A stretch of 52,284 bases of DNA from Oscillospiraceae bacterium (GTDB lineage: Bacteria; Bacillota; Clostridia; Oscillospirales; CAG-272): NCBI GenBank assembly GCA_015064285.1, contig SVSN01000016.1:1-52284 (forward strand), given 5' to 3'. The first letter of the stretch is position 1, and each line of letters begins with the position of its first letter. The notes below the pieces were generated by a model. That model saw only the letters and a program-made list of their open reading frames with translations, was not told the origin of the DNA and searched no databases. Below are positions 7,987 to 16,405 of the stretch, one piece after another. The position numbers and the translations under genes are program-made.

Positions 7987-9432
7987 TCACTTAGTGGGAA
8001 TTTCCAGAACAAGCACACTGCCGTGTCCGCCGAAGACCTGCCAGGTGCCGGGGGAGAGCAGACCGCGAAAAGCTTCCCGTTCTGCTTTGGCCAGGGCAGG
8101 ATTCGTATCTACGGATGTCATGAGATAGGGAGCAAGGGTGTTGAACTGAGCCTGTTCCGGGGTAAAAGCATGGACATTCACGAAAATATCGCCGGTGAAT
8201 ACAAGCCGGTGGGTTTCTTCCACCAGAATGACTTCGCCCGCTACATGCCCGCCTTTTCCTTCGTACACAGAAAAACAGAATGGCCCAACCGGTACAGTAA
8301 CCGGTTTTGACAGAACACTGTCAGCAAGTGCTGGGGCAGGGAACGGCAGGAAAGTACCGGTGTTGGGCGATGTATAGCCGGATATAATTTTACTGATCCG
8401 GACATAGGGTTCGTGAAGCGGATTTTCTTCCCGGACGGCTGCCAGACCGGCATTTTCCCGTCGGAAATTTTCCAGACAGATACGGCTGCCCATAACACAG
8501 TCAAAATCGTTTGCCAGACCGCAGTGATCCACATCGCCATGGGTCAGCAGCAGAATTTTCTCCCGGCTGTCGAAATCCGGAAACAGACTGCGGAGCAGAG
8601 TCAGGGTTTCCTCGCGATAACAGGCAAATCCACTGTCCACACAAATCAGCGGATGTCCGGCATTTCCATCGTCCAAAAAACAGAGATTGCTGCCGCAGGG
8701 TGGTTCGATCAGTGTAACGACAAGACCTGCCGCACCGGTATGCCGGGTTACACGGGGAAGAAAATGCTCGCCGCGGTACCGCCGGATACAATCTGCAAAT
8801 TTTCCGATATATTCAAAAGTTTTATACGGAGGACTGTTGCGTTCTTCCAGAAGCTGCATGACTTTGTTGGAATGGACGATCAGCTCACGGGTCTGACGAT
8901 CATCAAAATCCATTTTTCGGGCAATATCGTTTGCAAAATTCAGATAGAATACAGTATTGTCCAGCATTTTTTCACTTTTGCTGTATTCCAGAATCTGAAC
9001 CGGGCAAAGCAGAGCTGCCTGACGCATGAAATCGGATATGGCTTCGCTGTCATCCACAAACAACCCCATTTTGAAATCCTGATACGGTGTGCCGTTCTCC
9101 TGAGAGCTGATATAGGAGATATTGAAATGAAATCTGCTGATCAGTTCCAATACCGGACATAAAGCCCCCGGTTCATCCCGGAGCTGGAAGGAAATAAGCA
9201 TCACACTGCCTGCGGAATGGTTGTTCTGCAGGTATCCCAGGGCAGCCAGTTCATATTCTGCCTGACGCAGCAGCTCTTCTTCGCCTTCCACTTCCAGAAA
9301 CAGCATATGTGTATCTATGGCTTTGTTGTAGCTGACGCGTGTGATGTTCAGTCCAAGTCGGGTGAGACAGCGATCCGCCAGCAGAAATGCGCCCACCTGG
9401 TCCGGCATGGTGGTAGTGAATGTTTGTTTCAT
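7987..9432 (-). CDS. Tandem ACT-domain / metallo-beta-lactamase-fold hydrolase
   Basis: 481 aa. Residues about 1-80 and 85-160 look like two ACT modules; each has a (D)xxG(A) turn, DQVGAF and DEPGAL, followed by an amphipathic helix. About 100 linker residues follow, then an MBL hydrolase domain with THGDVDH (metal site), GGHVAGE, FTGD and a final GGHGS. ACT domains usually bind amino acids, so this is probably an allosterically regulated thioesterase or glyoxalase-II-like hydrolase (inference); the substrate is unknown. ATG 9432 is preceded by GAGGTG at 6 nt. The gene is monocistronic, with its own promoter. Confidence 0.8.
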   Translation of the reverse strand: MKQTFTTTMPDQVGAFLLADRCLTRLGLNITRVSYNKAIDTHMLFLEVEGEEELLRQAEYELAALGYLQNNHSAGSVMLISFQLRDEPGALCPVLELISRFHFNISYISSQENGTPYQDFKMGLFVDDSEAISDFMRQAALLCPVQILEYSKSEKMLDNTVFYLNFANDIARKMDFDDRQTRELIVHSNKVMQLLEERNSPPYKTFEYIGKFADCIRRYRGEHFLPRVTRHTGAAGLVVTLIEPPCGSNLCFLDDGNAGHPLICVDSGFACYREETLTLLRSLFPDFDSREKILLLTHGDVDHCGLANDFDCVMGSRICLENFRRENAGLAAVREENPLHEPYVRISKIISGYTSPNTGTFLPFPAPALADSVLSKPVTVPVGPFCFSVYEGKGGHVAGEVILVEETHRLVFTGDIFVNVHAFTPEQAQFNTLAPYLMTSVDTNPALAKAEREAFRGLLSPGTWQVFGGHGSVLVLEIPTK

Positions 9433-9465
9433 GGAAACACCTCGGTAATGCATGGGAATGGTATT

Positions 9466-9493
9466 ATTATACTGAAAAATGTAAAAATAGCAA
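9466..9493 (-). promoter_or_regulatory. Promoter of the ACT-MBL gene
   Basis: Minus-strand TTGCTA (9493-9488) and TATAAT (9471-9466) with a 16-bp spacer, upstream of ATG 9432. Confidence 0.65.
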
Positions 9494-9561
9494 GAGATTT
9501 TTCAAAAAATGCGGAAAAATATACATCGCTTATCAGGAGGATGTGTGTGCATACGGCGTTA

Positions 9562-9590
9562 TTGTTTTTGTACCGGGGGTGTTGTATACT
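9562..9590 (+). promoter_or_regulatory. Promoter of the XRE-type regulator
   Basis: TTGTTT and TATACT are separated by 17 bp, ending 38 bp upstream of the regulator start codon. Confidence 0.6.
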
Positions 9591-9628
9591 GATGCCGGCC
9601 TGAAAAAAGGCAGAAAGGAGAAGAAATT

Positions 9629-10758
9629 ATGCAGATTGGAAAAAGTATCCGGAAACTTCGGATGGAGAGAGGGATTACCCAGGAAGTGCTTGCGGAAACA
9701 ATGCATGTTTCTCCGCAGTCTGTTTCCAAATGGGAAACGGGGTCGGGATGCCCCGACAGGCATACTTCGGCGCACTTTCAGCCTGTTTTCTGAAACTCCC
9801 ACGACCTTCCGCTTCGCTGATATATCTTTAGCTATGTGAAACGGGTACCACTACACCGGACATAGCTCTGCTGCCGAAGCTGGCAGTGTATTTCGGCGTC
9901 AGCATGGATACCCTGTTTTCCCTGACACAGGATGAGTATCTGGACAGAATTACTGCCATGCTCCGGGATGAGCATACCATTTCTCCGGGAGATTTTCTGT
10001 GGGCGGAGGGATATCTGACAGGGCTGCTTGCGGAAAATCCGGACTATAATGAAGCCAGAAAACGATTGGTCTGGCTGTACAGACATCGGGTGAACCGGGA
10101 TACACTGACCTGCGGCCGGATTGCGGAGGAAGGGATCCGGCGGGATCCTATGGATGTGGAACTGGTGAAAGCTCTGGTACAGATACGGGAACAACGACAG
10201 GAACGGGACAGACTGATATCTTTTCTTGCCGCTTTGGCGGAAGCCGATCCAGACAATTATGTGGTCAGAGAAGAATTGATCGAAGCCTGTATCCGAAACC
10301 GGGAATGGGAGAGGGCGGAAAAACTGATGACCGGCGTACAGCACAGACCGGCATATACGCTGTTCCGCGGCGATATTCTACTGGCAAAAGGGGACGAAGA
10401 CGGTGCTGTGAAAATCTGGACAGAGCTGGCGGACAGCCTGATCCCACAGGAGAAAACTGATGGCGGCCTGGCGGTGTGGACGTATTACCAGGCGGCAGAA
10501 CGGCTGAATGGAATCGGCAGAGCAGAGGACGCCATTCACCTGTACGAATTCTCTTACAGAGCCGCCGTGGAACCGAAGCCGCTGGATTCCCTGTATGCCC
10601 GGGCATTCCTGCTGGAAAAACTGGGGGAACTGCCGGCGGCTGCGGATATGTGGCAGAAGATCATACACTCCCTGATGACAGAATATCATATCACCGCCGG
10701 CGAAACTCTGGACTGGCCCAAAAGAGAACTGGCGCGCTTGCGGAATATCATAGGATAA
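9629..10758 (+). pseudogene. XRE-family HTH/TPR-like regulator disrupted by a 96-bp insertion
   Basis: A start with AAAGGAG upstream opens an XRE helix-turn-helix (GKSIRKLRMERGITQEVLAE, then VSPQSVSKWE). The frame stops at 9793 after only 54 aa. From 9838 a different frame resumes the same protein (ETGTTTPDIALLPKLAVYFG, then SMDTLF) and runs to 10758 with about 290 residues of helical, TPR-like repeats. GAAACGGG occurs at both 9734-9741 and 9838-9845. Removing 104 bp restores one continuous frame of about 340 codons. The gene is therefore probably inactive, unless the 54-aa fragment or a restart at GTG 9886 or ATG 9904 is used. The C-terminal part has no stop codons, so the disruption looks recent. 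Confidence 0.85.
9742..9837. mobile_element. 96-bp insertion with 8-bp target duplication
   Basis: The sequence between the two GAAACGGG copies is 96 bp. It is not coding and carries compact stems: GTCGGG/CCCGAC at its left edge, TTTCAG/CTGAAA in the middle, and an outer pairing of GGTCGGG (9741 on) with CCCACGACC near 9805. There are no obvious terminal inverted repeats, so it does not look like a classic MITE. The clean 8-bp duplication and restored reading frame support insertion by a transposition-like event. The element family is unknown to me. Confidence 0.75.
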
Positions 10759-10764
10759 CATAAG

Positions 10765-10810
10765 AGAACCGTTGCAATCTGTTTTGCACAGACAACAACG
10801 GTTCTTTTTT
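10765..10810. terminator. Bidirectional terminator between the regulator and the sulfatase
   Basis: AGAACCGTTG and CAACGGTTCT form a 10-bp stem with a T-run. It abuts the sulfatase stop codon and serves the convergent genes. Confidence 0.8.
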
Positions 10811-12288
10811 CATGATTTCTTTTTCAGATCTCTGGCGTACTGCTTTTTCAGCAGTTCCACGCCGTATTCCCGCGGCGTACCCTTGAGCCGTTCCATGTAG
10901 TTTTCCAGCTCCCCACGGCAGTGTTCCGGCCCGCCTTCCCGCATAACCGTCCACAGGGGATCGGTGTCATACCAGGATTTTTCCATCATGGCTTCTTCCC
11001 ATTCCAGAATCATTCTGGCACCCCGGGCGCACAGTTCCGGATTCTCCGCTGCCAGATCATGCAGTTCATGCGGGTCTTCCCGGATGTTGAACAGCATTTC
11101 CTTCGGGAACAGATGATATCCGCCGTGGATGGTACGAATGTACAGCCAGTCACCGAACCGGGCGGAGCGCTGGCATACATGGGCACACTGGGAGAGGATT
11201 ACATGATCCTGCCCGCAGTCGGTACCGTCCGTCAGGGTGTCAGCATAACTTACGCCGTCGTATTCATAATTCCCCCGCATCTGTGTGCCAAGCAGCTGCT
11301 GGATTGTGGGTGCCAGATCCACGTTGGTATGGAATCCGGTATCCACATGCCCTTGTACGCCGCCGGCCCATTTGATGATCATGGGAATCCGGCAGGTGGG
11401 CTCGTCTGCGGTACCGTGCTCGGCGTACAGACCCAGCTCCCCGATGTTTTCCCCATGGTCGGAGGTGATGATCACAGAAACATCATCGTAAATGCCCATG
11501 TCCCGCAGTTTCGCGAAGATCTGCCCGATGGCGTCGTCGGTATACCGGATACCGCAGTCGTAGTTGTCCATGAACGTTTTCATTTCCGCCATGGTTTTCA
11601 CGCTGCCCGGGTGTCTGGGAAGTTCCGGATTCTGCCAGTCGTTCCACATATTGATTTCGTTGGCACCGTGAGGCCCTACATGCATCAGATGGTCTGCGAA
11701 AACCTCTTCCGTGATCCAGTCATCCGGCAAGGGCTCGTTTTCCCAGGGATTGCCGAAATCCGCCGGTGTACGGTACGGCGTGTGAGGATCCCAATAGTGT
11801 ACATGGAGGAACCAGTCGTCCGCCGCGCCGTTTTTGTCCAGCCAGTCCAGTGCGATGGGGGTCACTTTGTCAGCGGTTTCATGCCCCCGGCTGCCTACGT
11901 TGTAGATTTCGTTGAAGCCGCTGTGGAACCACCAGGAGGAATGCCGTTCCCCGAATGTGGAAATGGAGGCGGTTTTCATCCCGGCCCGGCGGAACTGCAT
12001 GAACAGTCCGTTTTCGCTGTACAGATCGGTGAAATGCCGGTCATATCCCTGCAGGCGCAGATCTGCCGCTGTACCGCCGTGTCCTACAACCCCGGTGCGG
12101 ATACCGAACTGGCCGGTGATCAGGGAGGCTCTGGAGGGCAGGCAGGGGGCATTGGGGCAGTAATAATTGTCAAACCGAATCCCTTCCGCTGCTGCGGCAT
12201 CTATGTTGGGAGAGGTGTTCCGGCCATAACCATAACAACCCAGATGGTCCGCCCGGAGAGTGTCAATGTCAAAGAAAATAACGCGCAT
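10810..12288 (-). CDS. Formylglycine-dependent sulfatase
   Basis: 492-aa sulfatase of the alkaline-phosphatase superfamily, which hydrolyses sulfate esters. The nucleophile motif CxPSR is present as C-L-P-S-R at Cys49-Arg53, so Cys49 would be oxidised to formylglycine. N-terminal metal ligands lie in FFDIDTLRADH, and a later SDHGE supplies further ligands. No signal peptide is visible, so the enzyme is probably cytoplasmic and acts on imported sulfated sugars. No anaerobic sulfatase-maturating enzyme is encoded in the window. AGGAGA lies 6 nt upstream of the ATG. It neighbours sialidase-like and URO-D genes in a region with an accessory-metabolism feel. Confidence 0.92.
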   Translation of the reverse strand: MRVIFFDIDTLRADHLGCYGYGRNTSPNIDAAAAEGIRFDNYYCPNAPCLPSRASLITGQFGIRTGVVGHGGTAADLRLQGYDRHFTDLYSENGLFMQFRRAGMKTASISTFGERHSSWWFHSGFNEIYNVGSRGHETADKVTPIALDWLDKNGAADDWFLHVHYWDPHTPYRTPADFGNPWENEPLPDDWITEEVFADHLMHVGPHGANEINMWNDWQNPELPRHPGSVKTMAEMKTFMDNYDCGIRYTDDAIGQIFAKLRDMGIYDDVSVIITSDHGENIGELGLYAEHGTADEPTCRIPMIIKWAGGVQGHVDTGFHTNVDLAPTIQQLLGTQMRGNYEYDGVSYADTLTDGTDCGQDHVILSQCAHVCQRSARFGDWLYIRTIHGGYHLFPKEMLFNIREDPHELHDLAAENPELCARGARMILEWEEAMMEKSWYDTDPLWTVMREGGPEHCRGELENYMERLKGTPREYGVELLKKQYARDLKKKS

Positions 12289-12387
12289 ACGATATCTCCT
12301 GTCTGAAAGTATCTGTTATAACGATACCATGAACCGGCGGGATTGTCAAGAGGAATAGGAAAATTTACACGATCTGAACGGCAGGGA

Positions 12388-12416
12388 TTGACAAAACAGA
12401 TTCTCCTTTATATAAT
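12388..12416 (+). promoter_or_regulatory. Consensus promoter of the GNAT-MBL gene
   Basis: TTGACA and TATAAT with a 17-bp spacer, a near-perfect sigma-A promoter. The MITE-like element begins 7 bp after the -10 box, and its target duplication includes the last five bases of that box. Transcripts would therefore start inside the element and carry it as 5' leader. Confidence 0.8.
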
Positions 12417-12667
12417 GAAGAATAGCCGATTGCAAAACTCAGAAAAAACGAAATCAAGCACTCGAAAACCGGCTACGGCGGGCAGGGTAGAGGCCCCTGA
12501 CCGCTCACTCCACTATTTCTCGGGTTTTGCAATCTCTATATATAGTGGCACATGGAATTGCAGTCACTATATCCAGCTAACCCATTCCAAAAGTTTTTGC
12601 GGAGCTTTTTTCAAAAAGCGACCGTTCCCCTTTTACTGGCGTTTTGCAATCGGCTAATAATGAAGAA
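12412..12667. repeat. 11-bp target-site duplication flanking the MITE
   Basis: ATAATGAAGAA occurs at 12412-12422 and again at 12657-12667, immediately outside the perfect terminal inverted repeats of the element between them. Confidence 0.85.
12423..12656. mobile_element. MITE-like element, 234 bp, perfect 16-bp terminal inverted repeats
   Basis: The left end TAGCCGATTGCAAAAC (12423-12438) is the exact reverse complement of the right end (12641-12656). The interior has no convincing gene. It carries a second GTTTTGCAAT copy, an inverted pair TATATAGTG/CACTATAT around a 20-nt loop, and a GCTTTT/AAAAGC hairpin. Flanking 11-bp direct repeats show transposition. Non-autonomous elements with 10-12 bp duplications are known from IS4/IS231-type transposons; that link is inference. 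No matching transposase gene is in the window. Confidence 0.88.
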
Positions 12668-12689
12668 AAAAAGGAATGAGGTGCTATGG

Positions 12690-14855
12690 ATGAAATCCCT
12701 GACAATACGCTCCTATACGAGCCAGGATGCCGCTGTCATTGCGGAATGGTTTACTGACGAACGGTCTATGCACCGGTGGTGTGCCGACTGTTTTGATACA
12801 TTTCCCCTGCCGCCTGAAATGCTGAACCGGTATTATGATAGTCACACGGGCGAAATATATCCCTTTATGGCATTGGACGGGGATAAAATGGTCGGGCATT
12901 TTTTCCTGAAATGCACGGATCGGGAGAACGTGCGGATCTGTTTTGTGGTGCTGGATCCGGCGTTCCGGGGACAGGGGTACGGCAAAGCCATTATGCAGGC
13001 TGCACTGGCATATGCCTTTGATACCCTGCAGGCCCGGACTGCTGCACTGGCGGTGTTTGACAACAATCCGGACGCATATCACTGCTATATTTCCGTAGGG
13101 TTCCGGGAAGAGACACCCACGCCGCCGCCTTCCTATACGGTCATGGGAGAAAAATGGACCTGCCGCAGCATGGAAATGTCAAGGATCGATTGGAGAAATC
13201 TGACAATGGATGTATATAAGGAATTTGCCGGACAGGAGAATGTGACCGTTGTCCCCTGCTGGAAGAATGCGGAAATGCTGCTCCTGCCCGATACAGATGA
13301 GGATACCTACACCTGGTACTGGCACGAACTGGATGGACACAGGTATGAAAGAATCAGCAGCAGCAACCGCGGAAACGGAAACCATACGGCGGTTTTCCGC
13401 AAAGATGGCATAACCTACACCTTATCCTACACGGCGTTTGAGCGTACCTGCCGCCTGATCCGGGATCCGGACACCGATCTTCCGTCACGCATCATTGCCT
13501 ATCCCAAGGTGCCGGTGCTGGTGACCCAGATGCGGCTGCTGTATGCCTGTGCGGACTGCGGCATGGCTTACCTGATCCGGATGGGCGACGGGCGTTTTGC
13601 GGTGATCGACTCCGGTATGGGCGAGCATGAGGAACCGGAACACCTGCTGGAACTGATGCAGGCACAGAACGTACGGGACGGAAAACCTGTGATCGCCGTA
13701 TGGTTCTTCACCCATCCCCACATTGACCACTACAACACCTTTGTGAACCTGATGGAACGGCACCGGGATGAAATCGTGCTGGAAAGCGTTGCGTACAACT
13801 GGCCTACCCGGGAGATGGCGAAGGGCTTTTCCGACCTGACCCGGTTTGATGCCCTGATGGAAACGCTGACAGAGACAAAGAAAATCACGCCCCGTGACGG
13901 CTGGACATTCATGTTCCCCGGCGTGCATTTCCACATTCTGTATACCTGTGAGGATCTGTATCCGGCACCTTTTGCCAACATCAACGACACCTCCATGGTT
14001 ATGCAGATGACTGTGGAGAATTCCGTGGACTATACCGTTCGCCGGGTACTGTGGATGGGGGATGCTTCCGCTGCCGCATCAGAGTATCTGGTAAAGAAGT
14101 ACGACAGGGAAGTGCTGGAATGCGAAATCATGCAGGTGGGGCATCACGGCTACTGGGGCGGTTCGGACGCACTGCACCGGATCGTGGATGCCGAAGTACT
14201 TCTGTGGCCCTGTCCGGATTTCTGGTATCAGGTGATCACGAAATGGGACTGCAACCGGTATCTGGTGGAATCCGAAAAGGTACACACCATTTATGTGGCC
14301 GGACAGCAGGAAGTGGTGCTGAACCTGGACGAATCCATAGAACCGGTGGATCCCTATCCGGAAACCGGCAGTCCTGTTCTGTATCAGGAAGATTTTTCGG
14401 ATACCAGTGTGTATCATAAAGCATGGTCGTCTGTTACCGGCGGACGTACCGGATACCGGGGCATGGGGATAGATATAGAACCGGGTGTGTGCCATCTGTC
14501 TGCCGGAGAAGCCTGGTCGGTACTGGAATGGGTACAGCCCGGACGGATGACCGACAGCTATGTACTTACTTTTAGGGCAAAGCGTACCGGCGGAGAAGGG
14601 CAGACCGCTATCTTCTGGAATCATCCCACGCCAACCGAATGGTCGGACGATGCCGTTCTCCCGCTGGATCTGCCGTCGGATCCCTGTACGGTGGAACTGA
14701 CCGCTGACGCATTGGCCGGCAAAGCGATATTGACCATAGACGGACAGCCGGTGCGGGAAATGGCATATATGCCCGCAGACAAGCACGGTCTGTACCTGCT
14801 TTTACAGAATGCAGAAATAGATGTGTATGAAATTACCGTAAAAGCAATCGGCTGA
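12690..14855 (+). CDS. GNAT acetyltransferase fused to metallo-beta-lactamase-fold domain
   Basis: 721 aa, three parts. Residues 1 to about 160 form a GNAT N-acetyltransferase with the acetyl-CoA motif RGQGYGKAI. The middle region, about 290-540, is an MBL-fold domain with the THPHIDHYN metal motif near residue 340, a WMGD aspartate and a VGHHG histidine. The C-terminal 130 residues look like a beta-sandwich of the LamG/carbohydrate-binding type. ATG 12690 is chosen because GAGGTG lies 6 nt upstream; the longer frame starts inside the MITE. There is no signal peptide, so it is cytoplasmic. The substrate is unknown. Confidence 0.8.
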   Translation: MKSLTIRSYTSQDAAVIAEWFTDERSMHRWCADCFDTFPLPPEMLNRYYDSHTGEIYPFMALDGDKMVGHFFLKCTDRENVRICFVVLDPAFRGQGYGKAIMQAALAYAFDTLQARTAALAVFDNNPDAYHCYISVGFREETPTPPPSYTVMGEKWTCRSMEMSRIDWRNLTMDVYKEFAGQENVTVVPCWKNAEMLLLPDTDEDTYTWYWHELDGHRYERISSSNRGNGNHTAVFRKDGITYTLSYTAFERTCRLIRDPDTDLPSRIIAYPKVPVLVTQMRLLYACADCGMAYLIRMGDGRFAVIDSGMGEHEEPEHLLELMQAQNVRDGKPVIAVWFFTHPHIDHYNTFVNLMERHRDEIVLESVAYNWPTREMAKGFSDLTRFDALMETLTETKKITPRDGWTFMFPGVHFHILYTCEDLYPAPFANINDTSMVMQMTVENSVDYTVRRVLWMGDASAAASEYLVKKYDREVLECEIMQVGHHGYWGGSDALHRIVDAEVLLWPCPDFWYQVITKWDCNRYLVESEKVHTIYVAGQQEVVLNLDESIEPVDPYPETGSPVLYQEDFSDTSVYHKAWSSVTGGRTGYRGMGIDIEPGVCHLSAGEAWSVLEWVQPGRMTDSYVLTFRAKRTGGEGQTAIFWNHPTPTEWSDDAVLPLDLPSDPCTVELTADALAGKAILTIDGQPVREMAYMPADKHGLYLLLQNAEIDVYEITVKAIG

Positions 14856-14899
14856 CGGTTCACTGCTGCTGTCACAACGATTACTGTAATCAGCAAAAG

Positions 14900-14944
14900 A
14901 AAATCTCCCGCATGCAGAAGAAAAACTGCGTCCGGGAGATTTTG
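14900..14944. terminator. Bidirectional terminator
   Basis: AAAATCTCCCG and CGGGAGATTTT form an 11-bp stem between the convergent GNAT-MBL and sialidase-like genes. Confidence 0.8.
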
Positions 14945-14959
14945 TTGTTGTACAGAGCA

Positions 14960-16156
14960 TCAGAGGTCGTTCAGATCAATGCTGTAGAGAACCGCACCGC
15001 GGCGGATGGAAGTTTCGTAATTCAGCGTGGCGATGATATGCAGTCTGCCGTTTGCTTCACAGGCTGCGGGATAATGACTGGCTGTTGTAACCGGAAAACC
15101 GGGGGCCTGTGTGTCGAACAGAATCATGCGCCTGGTAAACCGCAGATCTGCTGTATCGGTAAAGTAGACAGCCAGCAGGGAACGGTCAAACCGATCGATA
15201 TTGGCAATCAGATAGTGTCTGCCATCGGCAAGGGTACCGGCGAAAATTTTGGAATTCACATAAGGGATATCGTGACTGTGGGCACCGCTCCAGGTTTCGC
15301 CGAAATCCTCGGATATATACACAAGGGGAACACGCCGCTGGTCGTTCCGGCAGAACATATACAGGGTCGTACCGCTGCAGATCACCGTGATTTCCGGGTG
15401 GACAAGATCTTTTCCGTCCGGCAGATGACCATCCGGCGCGATTTTTACCAGTCGCCAGGGGGCATCGATCTTACCGCTGTCCGACAACAGTACCGCCGGT
15501 GTGTTAGGGAAACCATCCAGTTCTCCCACACGCCCCGGCAGCATCAGCTTTCCGTTGGGCAGCCGTACAACATTTGTGTTCAGCTTGAAGGGCAAAGGCT
15601 GTGACCAGAGCTGTTCAAACCGGTCTGTTTCCGGGTTCAGAACATACAGATCCAGTGCGTGGATATGATCCGGCGCCACCATCCGGTTCACAAACAGATA
15701 CAGCCTGTCGTTGTCAATGCCATATACCGGCGGACAATAGAGAATCTTTTCCGTGGGATCTTCGCAGATAATACGCAGTTCACTCCAGGTTTTGCCCCCG
15801 TCATAGGAGCGTCTTTCACAGATGGGGGTATAACCGGCCAGCTCATAGGTGGGACAGTTATACCAGGAAGCATACAGAACACCATGGAATTCGATGATAG
15901 CCGCTTCATGCAGAAAACCAAATGTGTCGTCAGGACGGTGGACAGAACAGATTTCCGTGTTTCCGGCAGGCAGTTCCGTCATTTTATCAGCCAGCAGGCG
16001 TACCGACGGGTAAGCAGCAGCCAGAAGCATATCATCAGATGTATAAAAGGGATGCATACGGACACCTGAAATGGTATTGTCGGTATTTCCGGCCCCTGTC
16101 TGTTCTTGCAGCAGCGGATCTGCCGGCGCGCGGGATGCATGGATAGTTTCGGACAT
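14960..16156 (-). CDS. BNR-repeat sialidase-like protein
   Basis: 398-aa protein of the sialidase/neuraminidase six-bladed beta-propeller superfamily. Two Asp-box motifs are visible, SYDGGKTW and SEDFGETW, with a CERRSYDGGK context typical of exo-sialidase-like domains. There is no signal peptide or sortase signal, so it would act inside the cell, perhaps on imported oligosaccharides or as a hydrolase of other sugar acids. The catalytic Tyr/Glu and Arg triad cannot be confirmed by eye. The second ATG (16156) is chosen because GGAGGT lies 9 nt before it and only about 1 nt before the upstream ATG. The gene is monocistronic, divergent from the URO-D pair. Confidence 0.75.
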   Translation of the reverse strand: MSETIHASRAPADPLLQEQTGAGNTDNTISGVRMHPFYTSDDMLLAAAYPSVRLLADKMTELPAGNTEICSVHRPDDTFGFLHEAAIIEFHGVLYASWYNCPTYELAGYTPICERRSYDGGKTWSELRIICEDPTEKILYCPPVYGIDNDRLYLFVNRMVAPDHIHALDLYVLNPETDRFEQLWSQPLPFKLNTNVVRLPNGKLMLPGRVGELDGFPNTPAVLLSDSGKIDAPWRLVKIAPDGHLPDGKDLVHPEITVICSGTTLYMFCRNDQRRVPLVYISEDFGETWSGAHSHDIPYVNSKIFAGTLADGRHYLIANIDRFDRSLLAVYFTDTADLRFTRRMILFDTQAPGFPVTTASHYPAACEANGRLHIIATLNYETSIRRGAVLYSIDLNDL

Positions 16157-16182
16157 GATATACATACCTCCATTCTATCTGT

Positions 16183-16191
16183 ATTATACCA
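16183..16191 (-). promoter_or_regulatory. Extended -10 promoter of the sialidase-like gene
   Basis: The minus strand reads TGGTATAAT, 27 bp upstream of the chosen start. No strong -35 hexamer. Confidence 0.55.
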
Positions 16192-16331
16192 GATTGTTGC
16201 CGGTATTCCAATAACGAATTTGTTTTTTTATGAAATATACTGTCCTCGGATAAGGAACCGGTTCCGGGATGACAGAAAATATCGGTTCCAAAACGGATGG
16301 CAGAAAAAATGCGGGAATACTAAATTCAATA

Positions 16332-16360
16332 TTGCCAAATCCGGAAAAATGTGAGATAAT
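16332..16360 (+). promoter_or_regulatory. Promoter of the URO-D-like gene pair
   Basis: TTGCCA and GATAAT with a 17-bp spacer, ending about 45 bp upstream of ATG 16406. Confidence 0.55.
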
Positions 16361-16405
16361 GGTATCAGAATATGACTCGGAATCTGTGACAGAAAGGATT
16401 TGGAT

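Noticed and set aside
9420-9839. 139-codon plus-strand frame spanning the 96-bp insert
   Set aside because: It runs out of frame through the true XRE start and reads through the insertion; no protein features.
10921-12306. 461-codon plus-strand frame opposite the sulfatase
   Set aside because: The opposite strand carries the complete sulfatase with its CxPSR site.
12552-12689. Longer N-terminus of the GNAT-MBL gene starting inside the MITE
   Set aside because: GAGGTG lies 6 nt before ATG 12690 and the GNAT fold begins there; the extra residues are encoded by the mobile element.
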